This document shows, piece by piece, positions 1-8,021 of a stretch of 21,849 bases of DNA (its first letter is position 1; every line of letters starts with the position of its first letter). The notes under the pieces were generated by a model that was not told where the DNA came from, ran no database searches, and saw only the letters and a program-made list of their open reading frames with translations. Where the stretch lies: contig CAYRXO010000040.1 in the NCBI GenBank assembly GCA_964428215.1, positions 1-21,849 of the forward strand. Direction: 5' to 3'. This DNA comes from Accumulibacter sp964428215. GTDB taxonomy: Bacteria; Pseudomonadota; Gammaproteobacteria; Burkholderiales; Rhodocyclaceae. Position numbers and translations under genes: made by a program.

Positions 1-1
1 C

Positions 2-73
2 GTCTGCCAGATCTACGAAGGTGCCAACGACATTCAGCGACTGGTCATCGGTCGCGCCGTCGCCAGCGAGTGA
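2..73 (+). CDS. Acyl-CoA dehydrogenase, C-terminal fragment (5' end outside window)
   Basis: Only the last 23 codons are present. They read VCQIYEGANDIQRLVIGRA and then four more residues before TGA. The QIYEG(T/A)N.IQR..I.R pattern is the conserved C-terminal end of FAD-dependent acyl-CoA dehydrogenases, in which this segment lies near the FAD and the active site. Enzymes of this family introduce the alpha-beta double bond in acyl-CoA. The chain-length class cannot be told from this piece. The stop overlaps or abuts the start of the thioesterase gene, so the two are probably co-transcribed. Confidence 0.85.
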   Translation, partial: VCQIYEGANDIQRLVIGRAVASE

Positions 74-78
74 ATGGC

Positions 79-513
79 ATGAGTCGTCACACACTGCGCC
101 CCGGAATAAGCGTCGCCCAGTTGAATGCACGCGCGGAAGGATTTCTGCCGGGCTTGTTCGGCGTCGAAGTGCTCGCTATAGCCCCCGCTCAGCTTTCCGG
201 ACGACTGACCATCCGTCCGGAAATGCTGGCGCCGAACGGCTTTCTCCATGCAGCGACGCTTATCGCCCTGGCTGACACCTGTGCCGGCTTTGCAACGATC
301 GCCCATTTGCCAGAAGGCGCCAAAGGCTTCACGACCATCGAGCTGAAAGCGAATTTTCTCGGCACGGCGACCAGCGGCGAGTTGCGCTGCCAGGCAACGG
401 CCAGCCATACCGGACGCACGACACAAGTTTGGGACGCCGTCGTTCAAGACGCTGAAGATCGGCAGCTAGCGCTTTTCCGCTGCACGCAAATGGTGTTGTG
501 GCCCAAGTCCTGA
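79..513 (+). CDS. PaaI-like hotdog-fold thioesterase
   Basis: This gene encodes about 144-147 residues, the usual size of a single hotdog-fold acyl-CoA thioesterase of the PaaI/YbdB group, which hydrolyses acyl- or aryl-CoA thioesters in the cytoplasm. Counting from the GTG at 70, the signature stretch is NGFLHAATLIALADT at residues 56-70, matching the family's N-G-x-x-H...A-x-x-D-T active-site helix. A second typical block is T-x-E-L-K-A-N-F at about residues 88-97. The start is uncertain. GTG at 70 overlaps the upstream TGA by four bases, while ATG at 79 has a weak GAG at 68-70. I chose ATG. The position directly behind an acyl-CoA dehydrogenase suggests a beta-oxidation or aromatic-acid CoA role. 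Substrate is unknown. Confidence 0.85.
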   Translation: MSRHTLRPGISVAQLNARAEGFLPGLFGVEVLAIAPAQLSGRLTIRPEMLAPNGFLHAATLIALADTCAGFATIAHLPEGAKGFTTIELKANFLGTATSGELRCQATASHTGRTTQVWDAVVQDAEDRQLALFRCTQMVLWPKS

Positions 514-594
514 CCTCGCAAGGCATCTCGATTTGTCAATTCCTTGGCCATCTTCGGCGGAACAGCGAACACAGTCTTCGGAGCAGTCTTCAGC

Positions 595-621
595 ACCCGG
601 CAAGCTCGCTGCTTACCGGGT
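595..621. repeat. Hairpin-forming inverted repeat downstream of thioesterase gene
   Basis: ACCCGG (595-600) and AAGC (602-605) can pair with GCTT (611-614) and CCGGGT (616-621), leaving a five-base loop and a single C/A mismatch. It lies about 80 bases after the thioesterase stop. There is no T-tract behind it, so it is not a standard intrinsic terminator in the plus direction, although it may act as a transcript 3' end. Confidence 0.4.
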
Positions 622-827
622 AATGTACATGGTTGGAATTAATCCCCTTCGCAGAATGAAAGTCCTGCCGCGATAGCGGACCTCTTTTTTCCAGGTGGCG
701 GGTAACGATGGCTGAGTCGCTTCGCGACTTTCTCATTAATGATTGCGCTCGACCCGCCAACCCCGAGGCGCTTCCCGATACCGAAAGAAAACTTTCAACT
801 GTCCGTCACGTCTTGCGTTGTCACGCT

Positions 828-858
828 TTAACAGGCAACATTCGCCACTTGCTGTTAA
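828..858. repeat. Imperfect inverted repeat TTAACAG...CTGTTAA
   Basis: TTAACAG (828-834) and CTGTTAA (852-858) are perfect reverse complements. The arms continue inward as CAA (836-838) and TTG (849-851) after a single extra G at 835. The intervening sequence is ten bases. It could be an operator or an RNA hairpin upstream of the zinc importer genes. It does not match the Zur consensus I know, so no regulator is assigned. Confidence 0.3.
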
Positions 859-1205
859 CTCCCTGAATTCCACAGCTTCTCGATGTTGCCCACATTCCGT
901 TGCACGGATTCCGTCGTTCCCAGGCGCACTGCGTCGCAACTCCTCGGGAACAACACAGCTCTCTGTGCCAGTGCTTTACATCGTCTTTCCTGGGCTGCTG
1001 TTGCGCTGCTCCTGTTATGGGCAACGGTATTCTGGGCGCTGGACTGAGCATTTGAAAATGAAAGCTGCCAGCCGCGCAGGAGAACGGGCGTGAGCTCTCA
1101 ACTGAGGAAACATACCTTCACCACAGCGAGAGGCGCCTACTTGCGCATGATCACAAGTCGGCTTCTCGGTCGAATCATTCACCCGCTCTGAAAGCAGCAC
1201 GACTG

Positions 1206-1994
1206 ATGCATCGTCACCTTCGCATAGCGGCGATCGGTGCGCCGATCCTGAGTTTCGAGAATCTCACCTTGGGTTACAACCGCCATCCGGCGGTACACCA
1301 CCTCCGCGGTCAGTTGACCCGAGGCAGCCTGCTCGCCATTGTCGGTCCCAACGGCGCCGGCAAATCGACGTTGCTGAAAGCAATCGCCGGCATACTGCGG
1401 CCATTGCAAGGACATATCGACTACCACGGCCTGCACCACCGTCAGATTGCCTATCTGACACAGGAACCGACGCTCGACCTCAGTTTTCCGATTACGGTGC
1501 ATGATTTCGTTGCCATGGGATTATGGCGAACAATTGGCGGTTTCGCCGGATTGAACATCGCGCTACGCCGTCGGATAGACGAAACCATCGCGGCGGTCGG
1601 CCTGACCGGTTTAAAGACACGCCCGATCGGCGCCGTTTCCGGTGGCCAATTGCAACGCGCCCTGTTCGCTCGGGTGATGTTGCAGGACGCATCACTGGTG
1701 CTGCTCGATGAGCCATACCGGGCCATCGATGCGGCCAGTATGCGTGATCTGTCGGCGCTGGTGCAGCAGTGGCATGCTGAAGGCCGGACAGTGATCGCCG
1801 TGCTACATGATCTCGACCATGTCCGCCGGGAATACCCACAGACTTTGTTGCTGGCGCGAGAAGCCGTGGCCTACGGTGACACGACATCCGTCCTCAGCGA
1901 GCCGAATCTGCAAAGAGCACGCCAGCTCGCTGATGATCGCACACCCGAAACTGAGGGCACACCGGTCTGTCAAGACGACATATCACCGTCATGA
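1206..1994 (+). CDS. aztA: Zinc ABC transporter ATP-binding protein, AztA-like
   Basis: A 262-residue ABC ATPase that would power the adjacent permease in zinc (possibly manganese) import at the inner membrane. Walker A is GPNGAGKST (residues 47-55), the Q-loop glutamine is about 86, the signature is VSGGQLQR (144-151), Walker B is LVLLDEP (164-170), and the switch histidine is 201 (VLHDLDH). The N-terminal LTLGYNRHPAVHHL segment resembles AztA, the ATPase of the AztABC zinc importer first described in Paracoccus, more than E. coli ZnuC. The stop overlaps the permease start (ATGA). No strong Shine-Dalgarno precedes ATG 1206, but no better start exists before the conserved beta strand. ZnuC or MntB-type naming is the alternative. 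Confidence 0.88.
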   Translation: MHRHLRIAAIGAPILSFENLTLGYNRHPAVHHLRGQLTRGSLLAIVGPNGAGKSTLLKAIAGILRPLQGHIDYHGLHHRQIAYLTQEPTLDLSFPITVHDFVAMGLWRTIGGFAGLNIALRRRIDETIAAVGLTGLKTRPIGAVSGGQLQRALFARVMLQDASLVLLDEPYRAIDAASMRDLSALVQQWHAEGRTVIAVLHDLDHVRREYPQTLLLAREAVAYGDTTSVLSEPNLQRARQLADDRTPETEGTPVCQDDISPS

Positions 1995-2872
1995 ACGACT
2001 CCTTGCTGGCACTCCCTCTTTTCTCGCCATTTGTTGAATTCGGTTTCATGCGTCGGGCACTGGCCGGCTGTCTGGCGTTGGCGTTGGGAGCGACGCCGAT
2101 GGGCGTGTTTCTGATGCTGCGCCGGATGAGTCTGGCCGGTGACGCGATGTCGCATGCCATTCTTCCCGGCGCAGCGATTGGCTACCTGATCGCCGGTCTG
2201 TCGTTGCCGGCAATGACCGTTGGCGGAATGGTGGTCGGTCTGGCAGTCGCCGTACTCGCCGGCAGCATTGCGCGTCATAGCGTGATCAAGGAAGACGCCA
2301 GTCTGGCAACTTTCTATCTGCTTTCACTGTCATCCGGGGTGTTGATCATTTCCATACGCGGCAGCAGCGTCGATTTGCTGCATGTGCTATTCGGCAGCGT
2401 TTTGGCACTCGACGACGCAACGCTGTTGCTGCTCGCAGCATTTGCCTCCTTGTCGATCATCGCGCTGGCCATCGGACTACGCCTGATCACTCTCGAATGT
2501 TGCGATCCCTCTTATCTTGCGCGCATCAGCCGTCTGGCGCCGTTGGCGCATTACGGCTTTCTGGTGCTGCTGGTTCTCAATCTGGTCGCCGGATTCCATG
2601 CCCTGGGAACGCTGATGTCTGTCGGCATCATGATTTTCCCGGCCGTCACCGCGCGGCTTTGGGTCAGCAATCTCGGTCCGCTGCTGCTGCTCGCCATTGG
2701 CATTGCCTTCTTCGCCTCGTTGGCCGGGCTGCTGTTTTCATACTATGTCAACGTGCCGGCTGGACCGGCGATCGTTCTCACTCTGGGCACGTGCTATTTG
2801 CTGTCGTTGCTGATCGCCCCGCTGGGACCTCTCGCAGCTCGCTGGCGATCCGGCTGGCATTTCGAGCGTTGA
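1991..2872 (+). CDS. aztB: Zinc ABC transporter permease, AztB-like
   Basis: A 293-residue polytopic membrane protein of the ABC-3 family, which forms the channel of zinc/manganese importers as a homodimer. It is strongly hydrophobic, with about eight to nine predicted helices by eye. The segment FMRRALAGCLALALGATPMGVFL, followed by RRMSLAGDAMSHAILPG (about residues 19-58), is the family's highly conserved N-terminal region. A C-terminal HALGTLMSVGIMIFPAVTA region (about 203-221) is the counterpart of the conserved G-x-L-L-V-x-A-x-x-x-x-P-A stretch. It overlaps the ATPase gene by four bases and is followed 17 bases later by the binding-protein gene, so the three form one operon. Confidence 0.9.
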   Translation: MNDSLLALPLFSPFVEFGFMRRALAGCLALALGATPMGVFLMLRRMSLAGDAMSHAILPGAAIGYLIAGLSLPAMTVGGMVVGLAVAVLAGSIARHSVIKEDASLATFYLLSLSSGVLIISIRGSSVDLLHVLFGSVLALDDATLLLLAAFASLSIIALAIGLRLITLECCDPSYLARISRLAPLAHYGFLVLLVLNLVAGFHALGTLMSVGIMIFPAVTARLWVSNLGPLLLLAIGIAFFASLAGLLFSYYVNVPAGPAIVLTLGTCYLLSLLIAPLGPLAARWRSGWHFER

Positions 2873-2889
2873 TCTCACGGAGTTGCCTG

Positions 2890-3816
2890 ATGAATATTCG
2901 AAACCGGGTCTGTCTGCTCTACTGCGTGCTGCTGTTCATCCCCAGTGCCGCTGTCTGTGCTGCGGAAAAATTGCTGGTGATTGCCAGTTTCAGCATTCTC
3001 GCTGACCTGACGCATCAAATTGGCGGCGACCGCCTGCGCGTGCATACGCTGGTCGAATCGGGAAACGATGCGCATGTCCACCAACCGACCCCGTCTGACG
3101 CGCGCATCTTGTCGCAAGCCCGCCTGGTCATCGTCAATGGTCTGGGTTTCGAAGGCTGGATCGATCGTCTGATCAAAGCGGCGGCATATCAGGGCAAAGT
3201 GATCGTCGCCAGCCAGGGAATTACCCCGCTTTATCTGGCGTCCGTTGCTAATACATCGCGGCCGGATTCTCTACCGACGCGAACCGACCCCGTCGACCCG
3301 CACGCTTGGCAGGATTTAGGCAATGCTCACCACTACGTCGCCAACATCACCACCGCCCTCAGTGAAATCGATCCGGCAAACAAAACCTTTTTCCAGGCCA
3401 ACGCCACTCGTCTGCATGCGCAAATAAACACCCTCGACCGTCAGATTCGTCAAACGTTCAACAGCATTCCTGTCCAACAACGCAAGGTCGTCAGTTCGCA
3501 TGATGCGTTCAATTACTTCGGACGTGCTTATGGCATTCGCTTCATCGCTCCGCTGGGGATGAGCACTGACGCTGAACCCTCGGCTGCCAACGTCGGTGCG
3601 ATCATTCGGCAGATTCGCCAGGAAAAGATCAAAGCGCTGTTCATGGAGAACATTAGTGATCCGCGCCTGCTCGAAAGGATCAGCCGTGAATCCGGCGCCC
3701 GACTGGGAGGCACCTTGTATTCCGATTCTCTGGCCAAGTCAGGTTCTCCCGCTGACAACTACCTGGGCATGATCAGTCACAATGCAAAAACGCTGATCGG
3801 CGCCTTGACCGAGTAA
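2890..3816 (+). CDS. aztC: Periplasmic zinc-binding protein of ABC importer, AztC-like
   Basis: A 308-residue cluster A-I (ZnuA/TroA-type) metal-binding protein that captures Zn2+ in the periplasm for the AztAB-like transporter. A Sec signal peptide runs to about residue 24 (cut near AVCA/AEK); valine before the cysteine argues against a lipoprotein. The four expected metal ligands are visible: H62 (DAHVHQPTPSD), H138 (DPHAW), H204 (SSHDAF) and D279 (LYSDS). The long His/Asp-rich loop found in ZnuA is absent; the segment between the first two ligands is short, as in AztC. The start at 2890 has GGAG eight bases upstream; the frame is open much further upstream, but that part overlaps the permease gene. 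No AztD-like chaperone gene follows. Confidence 0.88.
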   Translation: MNIRNRVCLLYCVLLFIPSAAVCAAEKLLVIASFSILADLTHQIGGDRLRVHTLVESGNDAHVHQPTPSDARILSQARLVIVNGLGFEGWIDRLIKAAAYQGKVIVASQGITPLYLASVANTSRPDSLPTRTDPVDPHAWQDLGNAHHYVANITTALSEIDPANKTFFQANATRLHAQINTLDRQIRQTFNSIPVQQRKVVSSHDAFNYFGRAYGIRFIAPLGMSTDAEPSAANVGAIIRQIRQEKIKALFMENISDPRLLERISRESGARLGGTLYSDSLAKSGSPADNYLGMISHNAKTLIGALTE

Positions 3817-3861
3817 GCGTTCCGCGCTCAGATGCCATTGACCGCGAAAATAGTTTTCTCG

Positions 3862-3889
3862 TTGACACCACGCTGCTGGGGCGTAGACT
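3862..3889 (+). promoter_or_regulatory. Candidate sigma-70 promoter upstream of the DUF4332 gene
   Basis: A perfect -35 hexamer TTGACA (3862-3867), a 16-base spacer and TAGACT (3884-3889, four of six matches to TATAAT) lie upstream of the DUF4332 gene. This would give a leader of about 160 bases. A second, weaker pair lies closer to the gene: TTGATG (3959-3964), 17 bases, TAAATT (3982-3987). I cannot tell which is used. Confidence 0.4.
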
Positions 3890-4054
3890 ATTCATTGTTG
3901 GAACAGCGACTTGGCGCGTTTTTTGTCATTTGAGTTTGCACAACGTCCATTCGAAGCCTTGATGGACAAGCGTCCGGCGCATAAATTCCAATTTCATCAG
4001 TCCGTAATATATGCGGCTACTTTAGTGCATCACTAAGTCTGGAAAGGTGACCCC

Positions 4055-4462
4055 ATGAGTGTGGCAATCAATGATCTGAAAGGCATGCAACCCGAAATTT
4101 CCAAGCAACTTAAGGAAATGGGGATTTCCAACAACAAGCAGCTGCTGGAGGCGAGCAAATCACCAGAAGAACGCAAGGCGCTGGCTGCAAAGCTCGGCAT
4201 GGAAACCCGCCCTCTGCTCGAATTGGCCAATCGCGCCGACCTCTCGCGAGTAAAAGGCGTTGCCGGCGTCTATTCCGATCTGCTCGAACAAGCCGGTGTT
4301 GACACCGTCAAGGAACTGGCTATACGCCGTCCGGACAATCTGCACGCCAAAATGGTCGAAGTGAATCAGGTAAAAAATCTGACGGCCAGACTGCCCACCC
4401 AGGAAATGGTCGAAAGCTGGGTACATCAAGCAAAAGAACTGCCCAAGTTGCTGACTTATTGA
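4055..4462 (+). CDS. DUF4332 domain protein (helix-hairpin-helix type)
   Basis: A 135-residue, Lys/Glu-rich, mainly helical protein. It resembles DUF4332 proteins, which consist of paired helix-hairpin-helix-like units related to those that bind DNA non-specifically; no enzymatic role is known. Visible family features are the early LKGMQPEISKQLKEMGI unit (about residues 8-24), the central LSRVKGVAGVYSDLLEQAGVDTVKELA unit (63-89) and the RPDNLHAKMVEVNQ block (91-104) with a C-terminal W-V-x-Q-A-K-x-L-P. There is no signal peptide or membrane helix, so it is probably cytoplasmic. It stands alone, flanked by roughly 240 and 450 non-coding bases. ATG 4055 is preceded by AAAGGTGA. The function is not known. 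Confidence 0.85.
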   Translation: MSVAINDLKGMQPEISKQLKEMGISNNKQLLEASKSPEERKALAAKLGMETRPLLELANRADLSRVKGVAGVYSDLLEQAGVDTVKELAIRRPDNLHAKMVEVNQVKNLTARLPTQEMVESWVHQAKELPKLLTY

Positions 4463-4474
4463 TACGTAGACAGC

Positions 4475-4520
4475 CCGCTGCGAACAGAGTGTCTTCGTGC
4501 GCTCTGTTCGCGTCCAGCGG
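4475..4520. terminator. Long hairpin 13 bases after the DUF4332 gene
   Basis: CGAACAGAG (4481-4489) pairs perfectly with CTCTGTTCG (4502-4510), and the stem continues as CCGCTG (4475-4480) with CAGCGG (4515-4520) after a four-base bulge. The position just behind the stop codon suggests a transcript end. There is no T-tract, so either termination is factor-assisted or the hairpin only protects the 3' end. Confidence 0.45.
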
Positions 4521-4911
4521 CAAGCGGAAATTTCATTTGACTCAGCGCATGTTCACAACTCATTGCCATATTCCGCCGATTGCTGACCGATTCCGGCTTT
4601 CAACCAATTGATCCGAAAGACCTTAGTTGCGGCCCCTGCCGTTACGATCTCTTATCCGGCGCAGGTCGGCGACGCGTCAACGCTCTTTCGACACTACAGC
4701 TTCAACGAATCAACCGTAAGCCATTGCCGGAAATGGATTTCCCGCGTTCGTAGCACTCACGCACTGCGGTTTTCAAGATAAAGCAAATCAGTGGCCTGAG
4801 CTTTCCGGTTCCGCACTGCTGAATCAGCCACCTCCGTAACCTGCCGCTGCTTTCGGAACATTGTACCAAGCCGCGTATACTGCGTGGCTTGTTTCTGCGC
4901 TTCGCCGGGTC
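4521..4911. other. Non-coding stretch between DUF4332 and Hsp70-family genes
   Basis: I see no convincing gene here. One plus-strand frame is open from 4541 to 4753 (70 codons) but has no ATG or GTG start, no ribosome binding site and no family resemblance. A TATACT at 4876-4881 could be the -10 element for the Hsp70 gene, but it lacks a good -35 partner. Confidence 0.4.
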
Positions 4912-7686
4912 ATGAAAAAGCCTTATATCGTCGGTATCGATCTCGGAACCAGCAATACCGTAGTGGCCTACTGCGCGCCTGGCAGTCAGCAGATCGAACT
5001 GTTCGCCATCGAGCAGCTGGTCGGCTTGGGACAGGTGGCCGCCCGGTCGATGTTGCCGTCAGTCTGCTACCAGGCAGCTGCAGACGAACTCGACGCGACC
5101 GCTCTGCAACTGCCATGGCTGGCTGAGGATGGCCGTCCGCCGGCTCTCACCGGCAAACTGGCGCTCGACCTCGGCGGACAAGTCCCCGGACGGCTGGTGA
5201 CGAGCGCCAAGAGCTGGCTGTCGCATGCTGCGGTCGATCGGACGGCAGCGATTCTTCCCTGGGGAGCCGAAGAAGGGATCAGCAAAATCTCGCCGGTCGA
5301 CGCCAGTGCCAATTATCTGGCGCACGTGCGTGCCGCTTGGCGGCATCATTTTCCCAAGGCGCCGCTCGAAGAGCAGCAACTGATCCTCACCGTGCCGGCT
5401 TCGTTTGACGAAGCGGCGCGCGCGCTGACCCTGGCGGCAGCGCGCCAGGCCGGTCTGCCGAATTTGCGCCTGCTCGAAGAACCGCAAGCGGCCGTTTACG
5501 ACTGGCTGTTCCGGCACCGGGAAACGCTGCGCGCCGAACTGGCGGCAACCCGCCTGTTGCTCGTCTGCGATATCGGCGGCGGCACGACCGACCTGACGCT
5601 GATTCAGGTGTTGATGTCTGACGGTGATGAGCCGCAACTGACGCGCATCGGTGTCGGCGATCATCTGATGCTCGGCGGCGACAACATGGATCTGGCGCTG
5701 GCGCATCTGGTCGAAACGCGCCTGTCTGCCGCTGAGAACCGCTTGTCGGCGGCGCGCTTTTCGCAACTCGTCGCTCGTTGCCGTCTGGCTAAAGAACAGT
5801 TGTTGGGCGCCGATGCGCCGGCGTCGACGCTGCTGACCCTGCTCGGCAGCGGAGCGCGGCTAATCGGCAGCGCGCGTACCGTCGAATTGAGCCGCGAGGA
5901 AGTGGCGCGACTGCTGGTCGACGGCTTCTTTCCGCGCGTTTCGCTCGAAGAACCTTTGCAGCAGCGCCGGGCAGCGATCGTCGAGTTCGGTTTGCCGTAT
6001 CCCGCCGATCCGGCGATCAGCCGGCATCTCGCCGACTTTCTCAAACGGCACAGCCAGGTTGCCCGGCAGGCCCTGAACGCTGAGGCGAACGCAGCATCCG
6101 CTGAAGAGGCCTGGCCGATTCCCGATACCTTGCTGGTCAATGGCGGCGTCTTCCAGGCGCAAACGCTGGCCGATCGTCTGCTGCAGACGCTCGGCGAATG
6201 GCGCGGTGCGCCTCTGCACGTGCTCGACAACGCGCAGCCGGACCTCGCCGTCGCCCGCGGTGCGGTGGCCTATGCGCTCGTCCGCCAGGGCTTCGGTCAT
6301 CGCATCGGTGGCGGGTCGGCGCGCAGTTACTTTCTGATCCTCGACGACAAAAGCGGGCCGTCGCGCGGCGTCTGTTTGTTGCCACGCGGCAGCGAAGAAG
6401 GACAAGAGATACGTCTGCCGGATCGGTCGTTCAGCCTGCGCCTCGGGCAGCCGGTGCGCTTCCATCTGGCCTCGTCGGTTGCCGACACCGCTTACCGCGC
6501 CGGCGAACTGGCCGAACTCGACGAGGAGTTCGTCCGCCTGCCGCCGATTGCCAGCGTCGTTCAGGCCCCGCCGGGCAGCACGCAACGCGACGTACCGGTG
6601 CAACTGATCAGCACAATGACCGAGATCGGCACATTGGCCCTGCACTGCGTGCATCAGGACGATGCGGCGCAGCGCTGGTTGCTGGAGTTTCAGTTGCGCG
6701 GCGATGGCGGCCTGCCGGCGATTGCCGCCGGCGATTTGCCGGCGCGTTTCGTCGATGCGCTGCACGCCATCGAGCGGATATTCGGCGCCAGTGCGCAGCC
6801 GGTGGACAGCAAGGACGTACGGCGTTTGCGGGCTCAGCTCGAACAGCTGCTCGGCAAACGCGAGGAGTGGGATTTGCCGCTGTTGCGCGCGCTGTGCGAT
6901 GCCTTGCTGCAACGCGCCCGGCGGCGGCGGCGTTCGGCCGAGCATGAAAGATTGTGGCTCAACCTGACCGGCTACTGTTTGCGTCCCGGACTCGGCGATC
7001 CGGTCGACGATTGGCGGATCGAACAATTGAGCCAACTGTTGCCGCAGGGCCTGCACTACGGCAATGAAAGCCAGAACTGGTCGGAATGGTGGACCTTGTG
7101 GCGCCGCGCGGCCGGCGGCTTGCCAACGACGGTACAGGAAACGTTGTACACGGACATCTTTCCCTGGCTGAGCAGCGAACGCAGTCGTGCCCGCGCGCAT
7201 CCGGCCATCGCCGGCAGCCACGACGACATGATCCGTCTCAGCGCCGCGCTCGAGCGGCTGCCGATCGACAAGAAGATCAACATCGGGCAGGCCTTGCTCG
7301 CCCGTTTGCGCAGGCCGAACGAGAAAACGATCGGCTGGTGGGCGTTGGGACGCCTGGGAGCGCGTCAGTCGCTCTACGGCAGCGCGCACCAGACGGTTCC
7401 GCCCGAAGTGGCCGGCAAATGGCTGGACGTGGTTCTCGCGCAGGACTGGAAAAAAATCGAACCGGCGGCATTCGCCGCGACGCAAATCGCCCGTCTGACC
7501 GGCGACCGGACGCGCGATCTGTCTGACGATGTGCGCCAGACGGTATTGCGCCGGCTGCAGGCGATGGGTGCCAACCCCGCCTGGCGCGAGCAGATCGAAA
7601 CGGTCGTCGAACTCGACAAGGCCGACGAACGGCGCGCATTCGGCGAAGCGCTGCCGTCCGGGTTGCGCTTGCTGCACGAAGGGTGA
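4912..7686 (+). CDS. Hsp70-family protein with C-terminal DUF3731-type region
   Basis: A 924-residue protein with an N-terminal Hsp70/actin-like ATPase. Phosphate-1 motif GIDLGTSNTVVAY is at residues 8-20, EEP.AAVYDW near 188-197, phosphate-2 DIGGGTTDLTL near 219-229, LGGDNMDLAL near 253-262, and the adenosine motif VNGGVF near 408-413. The middle part replaces a standard DnaK substrate domain, and the last ~300 residues are helical and Arg-rich, as in Hsp70 relatives carrying DUF3731. The family is presumed to be ATP-driven chaperones, but clients are unknown. The frame is open from TTG 4861; ATG 4912 is chosen because conserved sequence begins just after it. No DnaJ or GrpE gene is adjacent. 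A terminator-like hairpin follows at once, so it is probably monocistronic. Confidence 0.88.
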   Translation: MKKPYIVGIDLGTSNTVVAYCAPGSQQIELFAIEQLVGLGQVAARSMLPSVCYQAAADELDATALQLPWLAEDGRPPALTGKLALDLGGQVPGRLVTSAKSWLSHAAVDRTAAILPWGAEEGISKISPVDASANYLAHVRAAWRHHFPKAPLEEQQLILTVPASFDEAARALTLAAARQAGLPNLRLLEEPQAAVYDWLFRHRETLRAELAATRLLLVCDIGGGTTDLTLIQVLMSDGDEPQLTRIGVGDHLMLGGDNMDLALAHLVETRLSAAENRLSAARFSQLVARCRLAKEQLLGADAPASTLLTLLGSGARLIGSARTVELSREEVARLLVDGFFPRVSLEEPLQQRRAAIVEFGLPYPADPAISRHLADFLKRHSQVARQALNAEANAASAEEAWPIPDTLLVNGGVFQAQTLADRLLQTLGEWRGAPLHVLDNAQPDLAVARGAVAYALVRQGFGHRIGGGSARSYFLILDDKSGPSRGVCLLPRGSEEGQEIRLPDRSFSLRLGQPVRFHLASSVADTAYRAGELAELDEEFVRLPPIASVVQAPPGSTQRDVPVQLISTMTEIGTLALHCVHQDDAAQRWLLEFQLRGDGGLPAIAAGDLPARFVDALHAIERIFGASAQPVDSKDVRRLRAQLEQLLGKREEWDLPLLRALCDALLQRARRRRRSAEHERLWLNLTGYCLRPGLGDPVDDWRIEQLSQLLPQGLHYGNESQNWSEWWTLWRRAAGGLPTTVQETLYTDIFPWLSSERSRARAHPAIAGSHDDMIRLSAALERLPIDKKINIGQALLARLRRPNEKTIGWWALGRLGARQSLYGSAHQTVPPEVAGKWLDVVLAQDWKKIEPAAFAATQIARLTGDRTRDLSDDVRQTVLRRLQAMGANPAWREQIETVVELDKADERRAFGEALPSGLRLLHEG

Positions 7687-7690
7687 AAAA

Positions 7691-7710
7691 CAGCAAGCTG
7701 CTGATTTTTT
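7691..7710 (+). terminator. Intrinsic terminator after the Hsp70-family gene
   Basis: CAGCA (7691-7695) and TGCTG (7699-7703) form a five-base stem with a three-base loop, followed by A and six Ts. An A-run just upstream of the stem could extend pairing past one mismatch. It begins four bases after the stop codon. The stem is short, so termination may be partial. Confidence 0.55.
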
Positions 7711-8021
7711 GACAATATAAAGCTGTCACTAACGATCGCTGCGGTTTCGATAAGAAGGGGACGACCGTCAATGCCATGACCGGCGGAAACAGCGACGCCC
7801 ACGGTACACAGAAAATCCTCGGCAACCCCGTATTTTTGCGACGTGTGAATTACGGCACTTAATGACGCACGCGGGAAGAACATAATCTTGCACATTGCTG
7901 ACGATCGGCGATACTTATTCCATTGCTGAATCCCTAATGAGGCGGACAAGAACGAGATGCGTTGTTGTACTACAGCCAGGCTTCGACGAAAGAGTCAGTT
8001 TGGGTTCGGAAAGAGAATAAC
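7711..8021. other. Non-coding stretch upstream of the small Arg-rich gene; possible promoter
   Basis: No gene is supported here. A weak sigma-70-like pair is TTGCAC (7888-7893), a 16-base spacer and GATACT (7910-7915). If used, it would produce a leader of about 150 bases that includes the alternative stem region at 8022-8068. Confidence 0.3.

Larger units (their letters stand above)
514..1205. other. 692-base stretch without a convincing gene, upstream of the zinc importer
   Basis: No open frame here looks like a conserved protein. It contains a hairpin (595-621), a small hairpin AGTCGC/GCGACT with a TTC loop (715-729) followed by a broken T-tract, and an imperfect inverted repeat (828-858). 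Two short ORFs below 60 codons can be read. One is 883-1047 (54 aa, ATG), ending in a hydrophobic segment (AAVALLLLWATVFWAL) that could be one membrane helix, but it has no ribosome binding site. The other is 1090-1191 (33 aa, GTG), preceded by AGGAG at 1078-1082. Neither has a recognisable family. I could not find a clear Zur-type palindrome, though this is where one would be expected. Confidence 0.5.

Noticed and set aside
610..650. Palindrome ATGTACAT and nearby near-palindrome GGAATTAATCC as a Zur operator
   Set aside because: They do not match the TGTTATA-N-TATAACA type consensus and lie almost 600 bases before the first transporter gene.
743..1093. 116-codon plus-strand ORF upstream of the zinc operon
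   Set aside because: Its translation looks random (Ser/Arg/Cys-rich), it has no ribosome binding site and no family resemblance.
3912..3926. Sigma-54-like sequence TGGCGCG-N4-TTGT before the DUF4332 gene
   Set aside because: The -12 element has GT instead of the near-invariant GC, and no sigma-54 activator is linked to this gene.
4541..4753. 70-codon open frame between DUF4332 and Hsp70 genes with a CGPC motif
   Set aside because: It has no ATG or GTG start, no ribosome binding site, and the motif alone is not evidence.
5860..7677. Very long open frame (605 codons) antisense to the Hsp70 gene
   Set aside because: GC-rich codon use leaves the opposite strand open; it has no recognisable domain, while the plus strand shows clear Hsp70 motifs.
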